A stretch of DNA of 64,000 bases from Lachnoclostridium sp. Marseille-P6806 (GTDB lineage: Bacteria > Bacillota > Clostridia > Lachnospirales > Lachnospiraceae): contig NZ_LR130577.1 of the NCBI RefSeq assembly GCF_900625025.1, forward strand, positions 1 to 64,000, given 5' to 3'. The notes under the pieces are model-generated. The model was not told the DNA's origin. It did no database searches and saw only the letters and a list, made by a program, of their open reading frames with translations. Both the position numbers and the translations under genes were made by a program. Positions 52,733-60,555 of this stretch are shown here, one piece after another. How positions within the stretch are numbered: position 1 is the stretch's first letter; every line of letters begins with the position of its first letter.

Positions 52733-53878
52733 ATGCACGCCCCGGACTCTTCCGTCAGAAAAAGCACTGTCTTCACCGTCCCTGCCTATTATAAGGACTT
52801 CCTCTGCAAGGGAGGCCGCTGCCGTCACACCTGCTGCGACGGTCTGGCCATCGCCATCACGCAGGACGAATATTTCCGCCTCGTCGGTCTCGCCTGCACG
52901 GAGAGGCTCCGCCGGCAGCTCGATGTCTCCCTCATCCGCATTCCCTACGGCGACCCGGGACGCTTTGCCCTGCTCTCGCCGGATTTCACCGGACGCTGCC
53001 GCATGCTGGACGAAGACGGCCTCTGCCGACTGCACGCCGAATGCGGCGGCGATATGCTGGCCGGCGTATGCCGGTATTTCCCGCGGCGTCCACGGCGGCA
53101 GGGAAGCGGGGCGGAGCCCGAAGCGGAGCACAGATCGGAAAGCGGTCCGGAATGCGCCTGCGCAAACGCCTGTGAGCACACGCTGGAGCTTCTCTGGGAC
53201 AACCCGGACGCCATGCGCCTTGTGACGCAGGAGCTCTCCTTTGATCTCCCCAGGGCGCCCGCCTCCGGAGAGATACCGCCGGCGCTCTGCCGACGCATGA
53301 CCGTCGTCATGGCGGACAGCTCTCGCCCCTTTGCCGACCGTCTGCAGGAGCTCGGCTGTCCCGGGCCGGATTACAGCGACGCCCATCTGCAGCGCATCCG
53401 GCGAATCATCGCGTGGGCGGAGGAAAGCTGCGCCTCCGTCTCCGTTTTCTGCCGCCGGGCGCTTACTCTGCCCGATATTTGCTTTGCCCGGCATTTTGAG
53501 CAGCTCGCAAAGCTCCGCTATCGCTTCCCCGATTTTGACGGCTTTCTGTCCCGGGCGCTTGCAAACGACATATTTTTCCTGAATTACCCCTCCCCGGACG
53601 AAGGCGGCGATATTTCCTTCGCCGGAAGAGCGCTGCGCGACGAGATCGACACGCTCCTCTATCTGACCGCCGCAAACGAGGAGCTGCTCCTTTCAAAGGA
53701 GGATGTGATCGATCTCTTTGCCGCATTTTTCCGCATGGTCGATCTCACGAACTTTCAGCACAACATCCTCGCGGCGGGCGGCCCTGCCGATCCGGACGGA
53801 GGCCCCGGCTTCCTGCGCCGCGGCAGTGACCAAAGCGGCAATGACGGAGGCAGCGGAGGCGCTCCCGCCGCTGTGTGA
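52733..53878 (+). CDS. Flagellin lysine-N-methylase (FliB)-like protein
   Basis: 381 residues. YYKDFLCKGGRCRHTCCDG at the start, then CRMLDEDGLCRLHAECG and VCRYFPR form the cysteine cluster typical of the FliB/YkgJ-like group; in FliB a 4Fe-4S cluster is likely. Family members methylate lysines of flagellin in Salmonella. No flagellar gene lies in this window, so the target here may be something else. The C-terminus is rich in Gly/Pro/Asp. Confidence 0.75.
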   Translation: MHAPDSSVRKSTVFTVPAYYKDFLCKGGRCRHTCCDGLAIAITQDEYFRLVGLACTERLRRQLDVSLIRIPYGDPGRFALLSPDFTGRCRMLDEDGLCRLHAECGGDMLAGVCRYFPRRPRRQGSGAEPEAEHRSESGPECACANACEHTLELLWDNPDAMRLVTQELSFDLPRAPASGEIPPALCRRMTVVMADSSRPFADRLQELGCPGPDYSDAHLQRIRRIIAWAEESCASVSVFCRRALTLPDICFARHFEQLAKLRYRFPDFDGFLSRALANDIFFLNYPSPDEGGDISFAGRALRDEIDTLLYLTAANEELLLSKEDVIDLFAAFFRMVDLTNFQHNILAAGGPADPDGGPGFLRRGSDQSGNDGGSGGAPAAV

Positions 53879-53937
53879 CGACCGCTGTGCCGGGCCGAAA
53901 TCCCGAGCCCGTACGACGCGCCGTTCCCCGCACCGCA

Positions 53938-54738
53938 TCACGTTCCCGCAGACACCAGATGCGTCTCCGGCTGCCGGACGCCTGAGCGGCTCAGCGCCTC
54001 CGTCACTCTCTTTGTCGTATCGTAATATACCTCCCAGTAATCCTCTGTTCTGACCCAGACCTTTACCGTAAAAGAATAGAAATTTTCTCCCGCCTTATCG
54101 AGATGAATTTCCGGGGCCGGCTCCCGAAGAATCTTTTCCACTTCAAAGACCGCCTCCCGGCACAGCCTCTCCACCTCCGAGACATCCTCCCCTCGCGAGG
54201 TGACAAAGCTCATATCGACCCGCCGGGTCGCTTCTCTGGAAAAATTGACGACATTCGCATTCATCAGCGCTCCGTTGGGAATCATAACCCTCTTGTTGTC
54301 CGGGGTATTCAGCGTGGTGTAAAAAATCGTAATCTCGCGGACCGAGCCGTCCGCTCCGGAGGCCGAAATATAGTCCCCCACACTGAACGGACGGAAGATC
54401 ATGAGCATCAGTCCTCCGGCAAGATTTCCGAGAGACCCCTGCAGGGACATCCCCACCGCAATGCCGGCAGAGGCCAGCACCGCCACAATCGACGCCATCG
54501 GAACGCCGAGCACCGCAATGATCGACAGCAGCAGAAGCACATAGAGAAGCGTCCGGAGAAGATTCCCCACAAAGCTCCGGACCGTGGGCTCCACCCAGCG
54601 GACACTCCCCAGCTTATCAAACAGCTTCATCAGATGCTCGATCACGAAGCGCCCGATAAAGTAAATCAGCAGCGCCATCACCAGCTTTTTGACAATCTCC
54701 GTTCCGGAGACTGTCAGCTCATTGATCAGTCGTTCCAT
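53938..54738 (-). CDS. mscS: Small-conductance mechanosensitive channel (MscS family)
   Basis: 266 residues from the ATG at 54738, behind AAGGAGG; the ORF's 52 extra upstream codons are rejected. Three membrane helices, the pore helix (VLASAGIAVGMSLQGSLGNLAGG, with the A/G pattern), then the beta domain (RPFSVGDYISASGADGSVREITIFYT) and a soluble vestibule. It opens at high membrane tension to release solutes after osmotic down-shock. A structured RNA and its terminator lie upstream, and a possible promoter at 54798-54827. Confidence 0.92.
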   Translation of the reverse strand: MERLINELTVSGTEIVKKLVMALLIYFIGRFVIEHLMKLFDKLGSVRWVEPTVRSFVGNLLRTLLYVLLLLSIIAVLGVPMASIVAVLASAGIAVGMSLQGSLGNLAGGLMLMIFRPFSVGDYISASGADGSVREITIFYTTLNTPDNKRVMIPNGALMNANVVNFSREATRRVDMSFVTSRGEDVSEVERLCREAVFEVEKILREPAPEIHLDKAGENFYSFTVKVWVRTEDYWEVYYDTTKRVTEALSRSGVRQPETHLVSAGT

Positions 54739-54797
54739 CGTTTCCTCCTTATGTACGGCACGGGCAGCGGCTCCCTGTCTCTGCTCCAGCCACAGAC

Positions 54798-54827
54798 ATA
54801 CTGACACTTTACAGGCCCTCCTGTCAA
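54798..54827 (-). promoter_or_regulatory. Possible proximal mscS promoter
   Basis: TTGACA (54822-54827), 18 bases, CAGTAT (54798-54803). The -35 is perfect, the -10 only fair. If real, mscS can be read without the upstream RNA. Confidence 0.4.
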
Positions 54828-54879
54828 ACCGCCGCGGCATTCTCCGCGCAGCGGCCCGCAAGACTTCCCGCTTGCATAC

Positions 54880-54924
54880 AAAAATCCCGCCCACCCGGCG
54901 TATGCTCCGGATGAACGGGACTTT
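54880..54924 (-). terminator. Intrinsic terminator of the RNA upstream of mscS
   Basis: Minus strand: TCCCG (54920 side) and CGGGA pair, then CATCCGG and CCGGGTG (one G-U) around an 8-base loop, followed by TTTTTG. It ends 140 bases before mscS. Confidence 0.8.
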
Positions 54925-55142
54925 TGCTTCATCAACTTTACATCAACTTATTACATAGGAGAAGGGGTTTATATCAAATTGACTGTGCGGGTCAATATTG
55001 ATACCGATACCGGCTCCGACAGACACCGATGAGACTTCTGTTGCCTACCATGCGGGGAGTGCTCAGTTCTCCGGGCCAGCCTCACCTGATTCATTTCATC
55101 AGGTACTTTTCTTTGTCTCATTGAGTTTGTCCTGCCTAACTT
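54925..55142 (-). ncRNA. Structured RNA upstream of mscS (riboswitch-like or stand-alone)
   Basis: From the promoter at 55149-55177 a transcript would run about 260 bases to the terminator. It contains ACCTGAT-7-ATCAGGT, then GGCT...AGCC enclosing GGAG-9-CTCC and ACAGA-14-TCTGT. It also has the strings GGTGAGGCT, GAACTGAGCAC and GGTAGGCAACAGAAG. The last two resemble pieces of the metal-sensing M-box and NiCo aptamers and perhaps the raiA RNA, but the core sets of those families are not complete. No conserved coding frame is visible. Either it controls mscS by attenuation, or it is an independent RNA. Confidence 0.55.
54968..54995 (-). promoter_or_regulatory. Second promoter-like sequence within the mscS upstream RNA
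   Basis: TTGACC (54990-54995), 16 bases, TATAAA (54968-54973). It would give a short transcript that still passes the terminator. Confidence 0.4.
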
Positions 55143-55148
55143 AGTTGA

Positions 55149-55177
55149 AGTTTACCATGGGCGTCGGGGTCTGTCAA
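55149..55177 (-). promoter_or_regulatory. Promoter of the structured RNA upstream of mscS
   Basis: TTGACA (55172-55177), 17 bases, TAAACT (55149-55154) on the minus strand. The -35 is perfect. Confidence 0.8.
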
Positions 55178-55349
55178 CAGGAAAATACATCAAAAGCAGA
55201 AAAAGGTTAGTCGTATATAACTCAAAGTCCCGCCTGCGGCTCTTCCTCCGTCCGCGAGAGCGCCTATTCCTTGCGCTGGATCAGCGTCCGCATCTGTGTT
55301 ATAGTAGCGCTGACATATTCCGGAAGCGCACAGTATGATCAGATAAAAA

Positions 55350-55598
55350 ATGAAAGCAGAATATTTCCTTACCCGCAAGGGCGAAAAAATAGGCGCGATC
55401 TACGATACGCGCCAAAGAGTTTCTCTTCCGCAGCTTGAGCAGGACGCCTTGGCCGGTCGTCTGGAGAACGTCACAGCCTCCCGCTCGACGGACGGCGTCC
55501 GTCTCGTCGGGAACGGCGTTCCCTCCATAGAGGACCGGGAGCCGGAGCCCAGCACCACCGGAGACATCAATTTCTACCGTCTCTGGCGCGAGTTCTGA
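55350..55598 (+). CDS. Small hypothetical protein
   Basis: 82 residues, charged, no membrane segment: MKAEYFLTRKGEKIGAIYDT, LPQLEQDALAGRLENV. No family recognised. The ribosome binding site is weak, but its codon use fits the genome, and a TATAGT lies about 45 bases upstream. Possibly a small regulatory or structural protein. Confidence 0.5.
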   Translation: MKAEYFLTRKGEKIGAIYDTRQRVSLPQLEQDALAGRLENVTASRSTDGVRLVGNGVPSIEDREPEPSTTGDINFYRLWREF

Positions 55599-55647
55599 GC
55601 CCCGGCTCCGTCTGTTCGCACGGCGGAACTGCTTATGCGGGCGCCGC

Positions 55648-56631
55648 TCAGGCCAGCGACGCCGTGATGATCGCCATGGAGTAAACCTCCAGCGCATTGC
55701 AGCCCCGCGACAGATCGTTGATCGGCGCGTTGAGGCCGAGCAGGATCGGGCCGTAGGCCTCAAAATTTCCCATACGCTGCGCGATTTTATAACCAAGATT
55801 TCCCGCATTGACATCCGGGAAAATAAAGGTGTTCGCGTGTCCCGCCACATTGGAGTCCGGCGTCTTCTGCCGCGCCACGCGGGGAGAAACCGCCGCGTCA
55901 AACTGCAGCTCACCGTCAATCGGAACATCCGGATACCGGCCCTGCGCTTTTTTCGTCGCGTTCTGCATCTTGGTCACCGACGGATCATGCGCGGAGCCCT
56001 TGGTCGAAAACGAGAGGAACGCCACTTTCGGGTCAATGCCGAACGCCCGCGCGCACTGCACGGTCTCCCCGCAGATCTCAACCAGCTCATCCTCCGTCGG
56101 ATTGATGTTGATGGCACAGTCGCTCATCGCGATAACCTCATTGTCGCCCGTCGCCGAGGGACGCACCAGAATGAAGCAGGACGAAACCACGCTGTTGCCC
56201 GGCTTTGTCTTGATGACCTGCAGCGCAGGACGGACCGTATCCGCCGTCGAGTAGGTCGCGCCGCCCAGCAGACAGTCCGCCAGTCCCATCTTGACGAGCA
56301 TCGTTCCGAAATAATTCGCCTGACGGAGAATCGGGCGCGCTTTCTCCTCCGTCATGCCCTTGTTCTTCCGAACCTCACAGAATACCTCAACCATCTCGTC
56401 AAATTTATCATAATCCTCCGGATTGATGATCTCCGCCCCCCGGATGTTGTAGCCGGCCTCTTCCGCCGCTCCGGCGATTTCCTCCGGATTGCCCAGCAGA
56501 ATGGGCTTGAGGAAATTGCTGGCCAGAAGCCGCGATGCAGCCTCCAGAATGCGGGCATCCTTTCCCTCCGTCAGGACGATGGTCTTCGGATCCGCTTTCA
56601 GCTTTTCAATCATAGTGCCGAACCCGTACAT
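55648..56631 (-). CDS. pta: Phosphate acetyltransferase
   Basis: 327 residues. TIVLTEGKDARILEAASRLLAS, KMGLADCLLGGATYSTADTVRPAL and PDVNAGNLGYKIAQRMGN are the conserved parts of the short, catalytic-only Pta. It converts acetyl-CoA and phosphate into acetyl phosphate, the first step to acetate and ATP. GGAGG lies before the ATG. No ackA follows, so the partner kinase is elsewhere. Confidence 0.95.
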   Translation of the reverse strand: MYGFGTMIEKLKADPKTIVLTEGKDARILEAASRLLASNFLKPILLGNPEEIAGAAEEAGYNIRGAEIINPEDYDKFDEMVEVFCEVRKNKGMTEEKARPILRQANYFGTMLVKMGLADCLLGGATYSTADTVRPALQVIKTKPGNSVVSSCFILVRPSATGDNEVIAMSDCAININPTEDELVEICGETVQCARAFGIDPKVAFLSFSTKGSAHDPSVTKMQNATKKAQGRYPDVPIDGELQFDAAVSPRVARQKTPDSNVAGHANTFIFPDVNAGNLGYKIAQRMGNFEAYGPILLGLNAPINDLSRGCNALEVYSMAIITASLA

Positions 56632-56837
56632 ATTCCGATACCTCCGATAAAAAAGAAAGATGGATCCGCAGCCCGCCGGCGGGTCTGTTTACCGGCGGTT
56701 TTCGCGGCGGAGCTCCCGCACGGGCCCCTTTGCCGCCGCTTCGGATCTGAGATTGTATACAAAACCCCTTTTGATTGCAGTGTATCATGTTCTCTGCATA
56801 TTTTCTTCCTTTATTTGAATTGTATATCATAAAAAAC

Positions 56838-56873
56838 AAAACCACCCTGCCGCAGCCGCAGCAGGGTGGTTTT
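56838..56873 (-). terminator. Terminator after the ECF S component gene
   Basis: A perfect 13-bp stem, AAAACCACCCTGC (56838-56850) and GCAGGGTGGTTTT (56861-56873), with a 10-base loop. Confidence 0.85.
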
Positions 56874-56909
56874 GCCCCTTATTATCGTTAAACTTTTGTC
56901 ATTTTCGGC

Positions 56910-57572
56910 TCAGAGACGAAAAAACAGACCGGCTCTGCGGAGTGGCACACGAAGCGCCCAGTAGAGAAGAATGACGACCACCAGAGATGCCGCCGCGTTG
57001 ACAAGCGTGACCGCAAAATTGATGGCAAACGACACCTCCGCCATCGGCTTTCCGAGAATCAGGATCTTGTAAAAATAGCGGAGCGTCGGATCAAAGACTA
57101 CATTATAGAGGAGTCCCGCCGCACTGGCGATGATCACCCAGCGCATCACCTTTCCCTTATCGCTCTCCCGCGTGATATGGCCCAGACGGTGTGCGATCAC
57201 CCCCACGATAAGGCCCAGCAGGAGCTTGATGATAAATGTGATCGGCGCCTCCGCGATATAGGCCGGGTCGACGAGATCCGCAATCGTAAGCCCCAGCGCT
57301 CCCGCGATTCCTCCGTAATATCCGCCCAGAAACAGGGCTCCCAGAACCACAAAGACATTGCCGAGCTGCACCGACACCTGTCCGCCGCCCGGCGTGGGGA
57401 TCCGGATAGATAAAAAGGTGAATACTATAAAGGTCAGGGCCGCAAAGACACCGGCAAACACGGCTTTGCGGAGACGATCCTGACCGCGCCCCGCCTCCTC
57501 TACACGCGCAGAGCCTGTTCCCGCGGCTTCTCCTGCATTCTTCCTGACATTTTCTTCTCTTTCCGTACTCAT
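56910..57572 (-). CDS. ECF transporter S component
   Basis: 220 residues. After a 35-residue charged N-terminus come about six membrane helices; FAGVFAALTFIVFTFLSIRIP and GGGQVSVQLGNVFVVLGALFLGG match S components that bind vitamins or other cofactors and couple to EcfA1A2T. The ecfA1-ecfA2-ecfT module is present at 5.8-8.4 kb. Substrate cannot be told; it looks like the DUF1393/ECF-ribofla_trS type. Confidence 0.8.
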   Translation of the reverse strand: MSTEREENVRKNAGEAAGTGSARVEEAGRGQDRLRKAVFAGVFAALTFIVFTFLSIRIPTPGGGQVSVQLGNVFVVLGALFLGGYYGGIAGALGLTIADLVDPAYIAEAPITFIIKLLLGLIVGVIAHRLGHITRESDKGKVMRWVIIASAAGLLYNVVFDPTLRYFYKILILGKPMAEVSFAINFAVTLVNAAASLVVVILLYWALRVPLRRAGLFFRL

Positions 57573-57715
57573 TTGGCACCTCCTTGGATGCCACTCAGTA
57601 TAGTGCCGAAGTGGATATACTTAAAGTTCCAATTTATGTATTTTTGAACAGTCCAGTTTTTCCAATCTCCGATCTCCGGATCAGAAACGCCATGCCGCTC
57701 CGCAGAGCTCTTTCA

Positions 57716-57744
57716 TTGACGCTGTTTTCCCGTCATGCTAAGAT
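57716..57744 (+). promoter_or_regulatory. Promoter of the pgl-like/gnd/zwf set
   Basis: TTGACG (57716-57721), 17 bases, TAAGAT (57739-57744), reading rightward into repeat copy 3 and then the lactonase gene. Confidence 0.7.
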
Positions 57745-57768
57745 TTCCGTGGTAAAATGACAGCAATC

Positions 57769-57990
57769 CTCCATGCCGAAGCACTTTTGTGCGAGGCACG
57801 CGCCACAATCGCCCAGCGCCAGCGCGCAGGGCTCCGAGCCGCTTTGCGGCTCGTGCCGTCCCTTGACCTGACAGCATTTTTCGTTTGCTGAAAGGTCCGC
57901 GCAGGCGATTTTGGGGCTGCGATCAGGGCTATTTGGGCTTCGGCACAAATAGCTGTGTAAAAATCAGCGCATCAGCGTGATTTTTCACAC
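57769..57990. repeat. Dispersed structured repeat, copy 3 (full length)
   Basis: 222 bases: CTCCATGCCGAAGC start, GCAC-TTTT-GTGC, GAGCCGC-TTT-GCGGCTC, GACAGCATTTTTCGTTTGCTG, CGCAGGCGATTTTGGGGCTGCG, the stem GCTATTTG (57928-57935)/CAAATAGC (57946-57953) with loop GGCTTCGGCA, then the last hairpin GTGTAAAAATCA/TGATTTTTCACAC. It lies between the ECF S gene and the lactonase gene, in the 5' leader of the latter. Confidence 0.88.
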
Positions 57991-58010
57991 TATTCTCCAT
58001 GGTGACGTTC

Positions 58011-59015
58011 ATGAATTATACAGGCTATGCCGGAACCTACACCGGCTCCGGCAGTCAGGGCATTTACCGCTTTCAGTGCCGGGACGGGATCCTCTCCGAA
58101 GCCGCCCTGTTCGCCCGGGCTGAAAATCCGAAATATCTGTGCTTTTTTGACGGTATGATCGCGGCCGCCGTCGATTTTTCTGCCGAGCTTGCAGCCAAGT
58201 CCCTTCCGTCCACGGTTCCGAAAATCCATCCGGACGACAACGCCGGCATCGCCCTGTTCCGGCCGAACGGGGAGCGTGTGCAGGCTCTCGCCTATGAGAG
58301 AGGAAGCTCCTGCTATCTCTGCGCGGGCGGTGATTTCCTGTATTCCGCGAATTACCACACCGGAGTGCTGAGCGCGATCCGGGCGGATGCCTCCAAAGAC
58401 GACCCGGTGCTCACACTGGCGGCGCAGCTTTTGATCGCCGATCATGCCGGTGCGCATCAGGCACTCCCTTTCGGCGAATGGCTGCTCGTCCCCTGCCTGT
58501 TTCTGGATCGGATCGTGCTCGTGGACCGAATCCGCTTCCGGATCACCGGCAACATCGGCTTTGAGCCCGGAGCCGGCCCCCGACATGGCGTTTTTTCGGA
58601 GGACCTGCGCTTTCTCTATGTGATCGGGGAGCTCAGCGGCGCGCTCTACGCCGTCGATATGCAGAGCTTTTCCGTCGTGAACCGCCTCCCGCTTCTTCCG
58701 GACGGAGAGCTCCCCGCGGAGGGGAGCGCCGCCATCCGCCGGGCGGGGAATCTCTTATATGTCTCCACCCGGGGACAGGATCTTCTCTCGGTCGTCCGGG
58801 CCGAGGGCAGCGAAATGCGGCTTTTGCAGACCTGCTCCTCCGGCGGCAGACATCCGCGGGATTTTGTCCTCACAGAGGACGGACGGCTCATCGCCGCGAA
58901 CCGCTTCAGTCATTCGCTCGTGTCGATGGAACGGGCGGAAAACGGCCTGCTCGGCAGGAGCGTTTCCTCCGCGGCGGTGCCCGAGGCCGTCTCGATTATT
59001 TTACGGGAGCAATGA
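58011..59015 (+). CDS. Lactonase family protein, likely 6-phosphogluconolactonase
   Basis: About 334 residues (an ATG four codons upstream at 57999 is also open). Seven-bladed beta-propeller of the YbhE/Pgl type: GYAGTYTGSGSQGIYRF opens it, GAGPRHGVFSEDLRFLYVIGELSGALYAVD and GGRHPRDFVLTEDGRLIAANRFSHSLV are the family signature with the active-site His/Arg. The next genes are gnd and zwf, so the function in the oxidative pentose phosphate path is likely. Gly/Ala/Ser content is typical of this genome. Confidence 0.85.
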   Translation: MNYTGYAGTYTGSGSQGIYRFQCRDGILSEAALFARAENPKYLCFFDGMIAAAVDFSAELAAKSLPSTVPKIHPDDNAGIALFRPNGERVQALAYERGSSCYLCAGGDFLYSANYHTGVLSAIRADASKDDPVLTLAAQLLIADHAGAHQALPFGEWLLVPCLFLDRIVLVDRIRFRITGNIGFEPGAGPRHGVFSEDLRFLYVIGELSGALYAVDMQSFSVVNRLPLLPDGELPAEGSAAIRRAGNLLYVSTRGQDLLSVVRAEGSEMRLLQTCSSGGRHPRDFVLTEDGRLIAANRFSHSLVSMERAENGLLGRSVSSAAVPEAVSIILREQ

Positions 59016-59079
59016 AAACAGAAGCTATAAAACCATATGATGCAGGCTCTGCGGCATGTACGCAGACAGAAAGGAAATC

Positions 59080-60465
59080 ATGAGTCAGATCGGCGTCATC
59101 GGCCTGGGCGTGATGGGAAGCAGCATCGCCCGCAACATGCTGAGCCACGGCTTTTCCGTGAGCGGCTACAACCGCTCCTTTTCAAAGACACAGGCCCTCA
59201 TCGGCCGGAACATTCCCGGCTTCTCGGGCTATGAGACCCTCGCGGAATTTGCGGCCTCTCTTGAGAGTCCAAAAAAGGTCTTCCTGATGGTGCCCGCGGG
59301 CAGCGCGGTGGATCAGACCATCGACGAGCTCATCCCTCTCCTTGCCCCGGGGGACATCATCATGGACGGCGGAAACTCTTTCTTCCGCGATACCAACCGC
59401 CGGAGCGAGCGCCTGCGCGCGCTCGGACTCCGCTACTTCGGCGTCGGCGTCTCTGGCGGCGAAGAGGGCGCTCTGAAAGGCCCCAGCATCATGCCCTCCG
59501 GCGATCGGGAGAGCTACCCTCTCATCGCGGAAATTCTGGAAACCATCAGTGCGAAGAAGGACGGGGAGCCCTGCTGCGCGTATATCGGTCCGGAGGGAAG
59601 CGGGCATTACGTCAAGATGGTGCACAACGCCATCGAATACGCCGATATGCAGCTTCTGGCCGAGGTCTATCTCGTTCTGAAATACGTGAACAGGCTGAAA
59701 AATGCAGAGATTGCGGATATCCTCGAGGACTGGAACAAGGGCGAGGTTTCAAGCTATCTCGTGGAGATCACCGCGCACATTCTGCGGGAGAAAGACCCTG
59801 ACACCGGAAATGATCTGATCGATATGATCCGGGATGTTGCAGGCAACAAGGGGACGGGACGCTGGACCAGCATCGAGGCGCTGGAGCAGGAATGCAATGC
59901 CTCTCTCCTCACCGCAGCCTATCAGGCCCGCATCACCTCGGGCAGCACGCTCCTGCGCACGGCGCTCCGCGGCATCGTAAAAGAAAATGCGGCCGCGCCG
60001 GTTCCGATGCAGACGGTTCATGCGGCCTATGCCCTCGCCAAGTCCATCGCCTATTCGCAGGGCTTCGCCCTCTACTCCGACGCCTCCCGGCGCTATCAGT
60101 GGGATCTGAATCTCGCGGAGATCGCCTCAATCTTCCGGGCGGGCTGCATCATCCGGGCGCGCCTCCTCTCGGATATCATGGAGGCCTGCCGCGGCGGCGC
60201 GGAGCATCTGCTGCTCGCCCCCGGCTTCCGCGCACAGGCGGAGAACAACAGCGGAAGCCTCCGGGAGCTCCTCATCGCGGGGCTCCATGCAGGGCTTGCC
60301 CTCCCGGTCTTCTCAAGCGCCGCCGCCTACCTGAATCAGCTCTCCGCCGAGTGCCTCGGCGCCAACATCATTCAGGGGCAGCGCGACTTCTTCGGCGCGC
60401 ACACCTACGAGCGGATCGACCGCGAGGGCGCCGAGCATCATCTGTGGAGCGCGGCGGAGCATTGA
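59080..60465 (+). CDS. gnd: 6-phosphogluconate dehydrogenase (NADP+-dependent, decarboxylating)
   Basis: 461 residues from the ATG at 59080, behind AAAGGAAATC. IGVIGLGVMGSSIARNM is the NADP-binding Rossmann loop, GVSGGEEGALKGPSIMPSG the conserved substrate loop, and KMVHNAIEYADMQLL (K and N) the catalytic part. It makes ribulose 5-phosphate, CO2 and NADPH. Confidence 0.95.
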   Translation: MSQIGVIGLGVMGSSIARNMLSHGFSVSGYNRSFSKTQALIGRNIPGFSGYETLAEFAASLESPKKVFLMVPAGSAVDQTIDELIPLLAPGDIIMDGGNSFFRDTNRRSERLRALGLRYFGVGVSGGEEGALKGPSIMPSGDRESYPLIAEILETISAKKDGEPCCAYIGPEGSGHYVKMVHNAIEYADMQLLAEVYLVLKYVNRLKNAEIADILEDWNKGEVSSYLVEITAHILREKDPDTGNDLIDMIRDVAGNKGTGRWTSIEALEQECNASLLTAAYQARITSGSTLLRTALRGIVKENAAAPVPMQTVHAAYALAKSIAYSQGFALYSDASRRYQWDLNLAEIASIFRAGCIIRARLLSDIMEACRGGAEHLLLAPGFRAQAENNSGSLRELLIAGLHAGLALPVFSSAAAYLNQLSAECLGANIIQGQRDFFGAHTYERIDREGAEHHLWSAAEH

Positions 60466-60505
60466 TAAGACAGCAGCCCTCCTCTCCGGGAGGGGCCGGA
60501 CGAGC

Positions 60506-60539
60506 GCCGGACCGGGCTGGCTTTGCCGCCCGGTCCGGC
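60506..60539 (+). terminator. Hairpin between gnd and zwf
   Basis: A 12-bp perfect stem GCCGGACCGGGC (60506-60517) and GCCCGGTCCGGC (60528-60539). No T-run follows, so it may be a processing or attenuation site that sets the gnd:zwf ratio. Confidence 0.5.
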
Positions 60540-60555
60540 ATGATATGAGGGAAGC

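Noticed and set aside
54925-55142. c-di-GMP, c-di-AMP, tmRNA, RNase P or 6S RNA at the mscS leader
   Set aside because: The diagnostic cores of these families were looked for by eye and not found; left as unassigned RNA.
57733-57948. Conserved peptide containing GRHEPQSGS encoded in three repeat copies
   Set aside because: The frame is shared because the DNA is repeated; copies differ by frame-changing indels and amino-acid changes while stems are kept, so structure rather than coding explains it.
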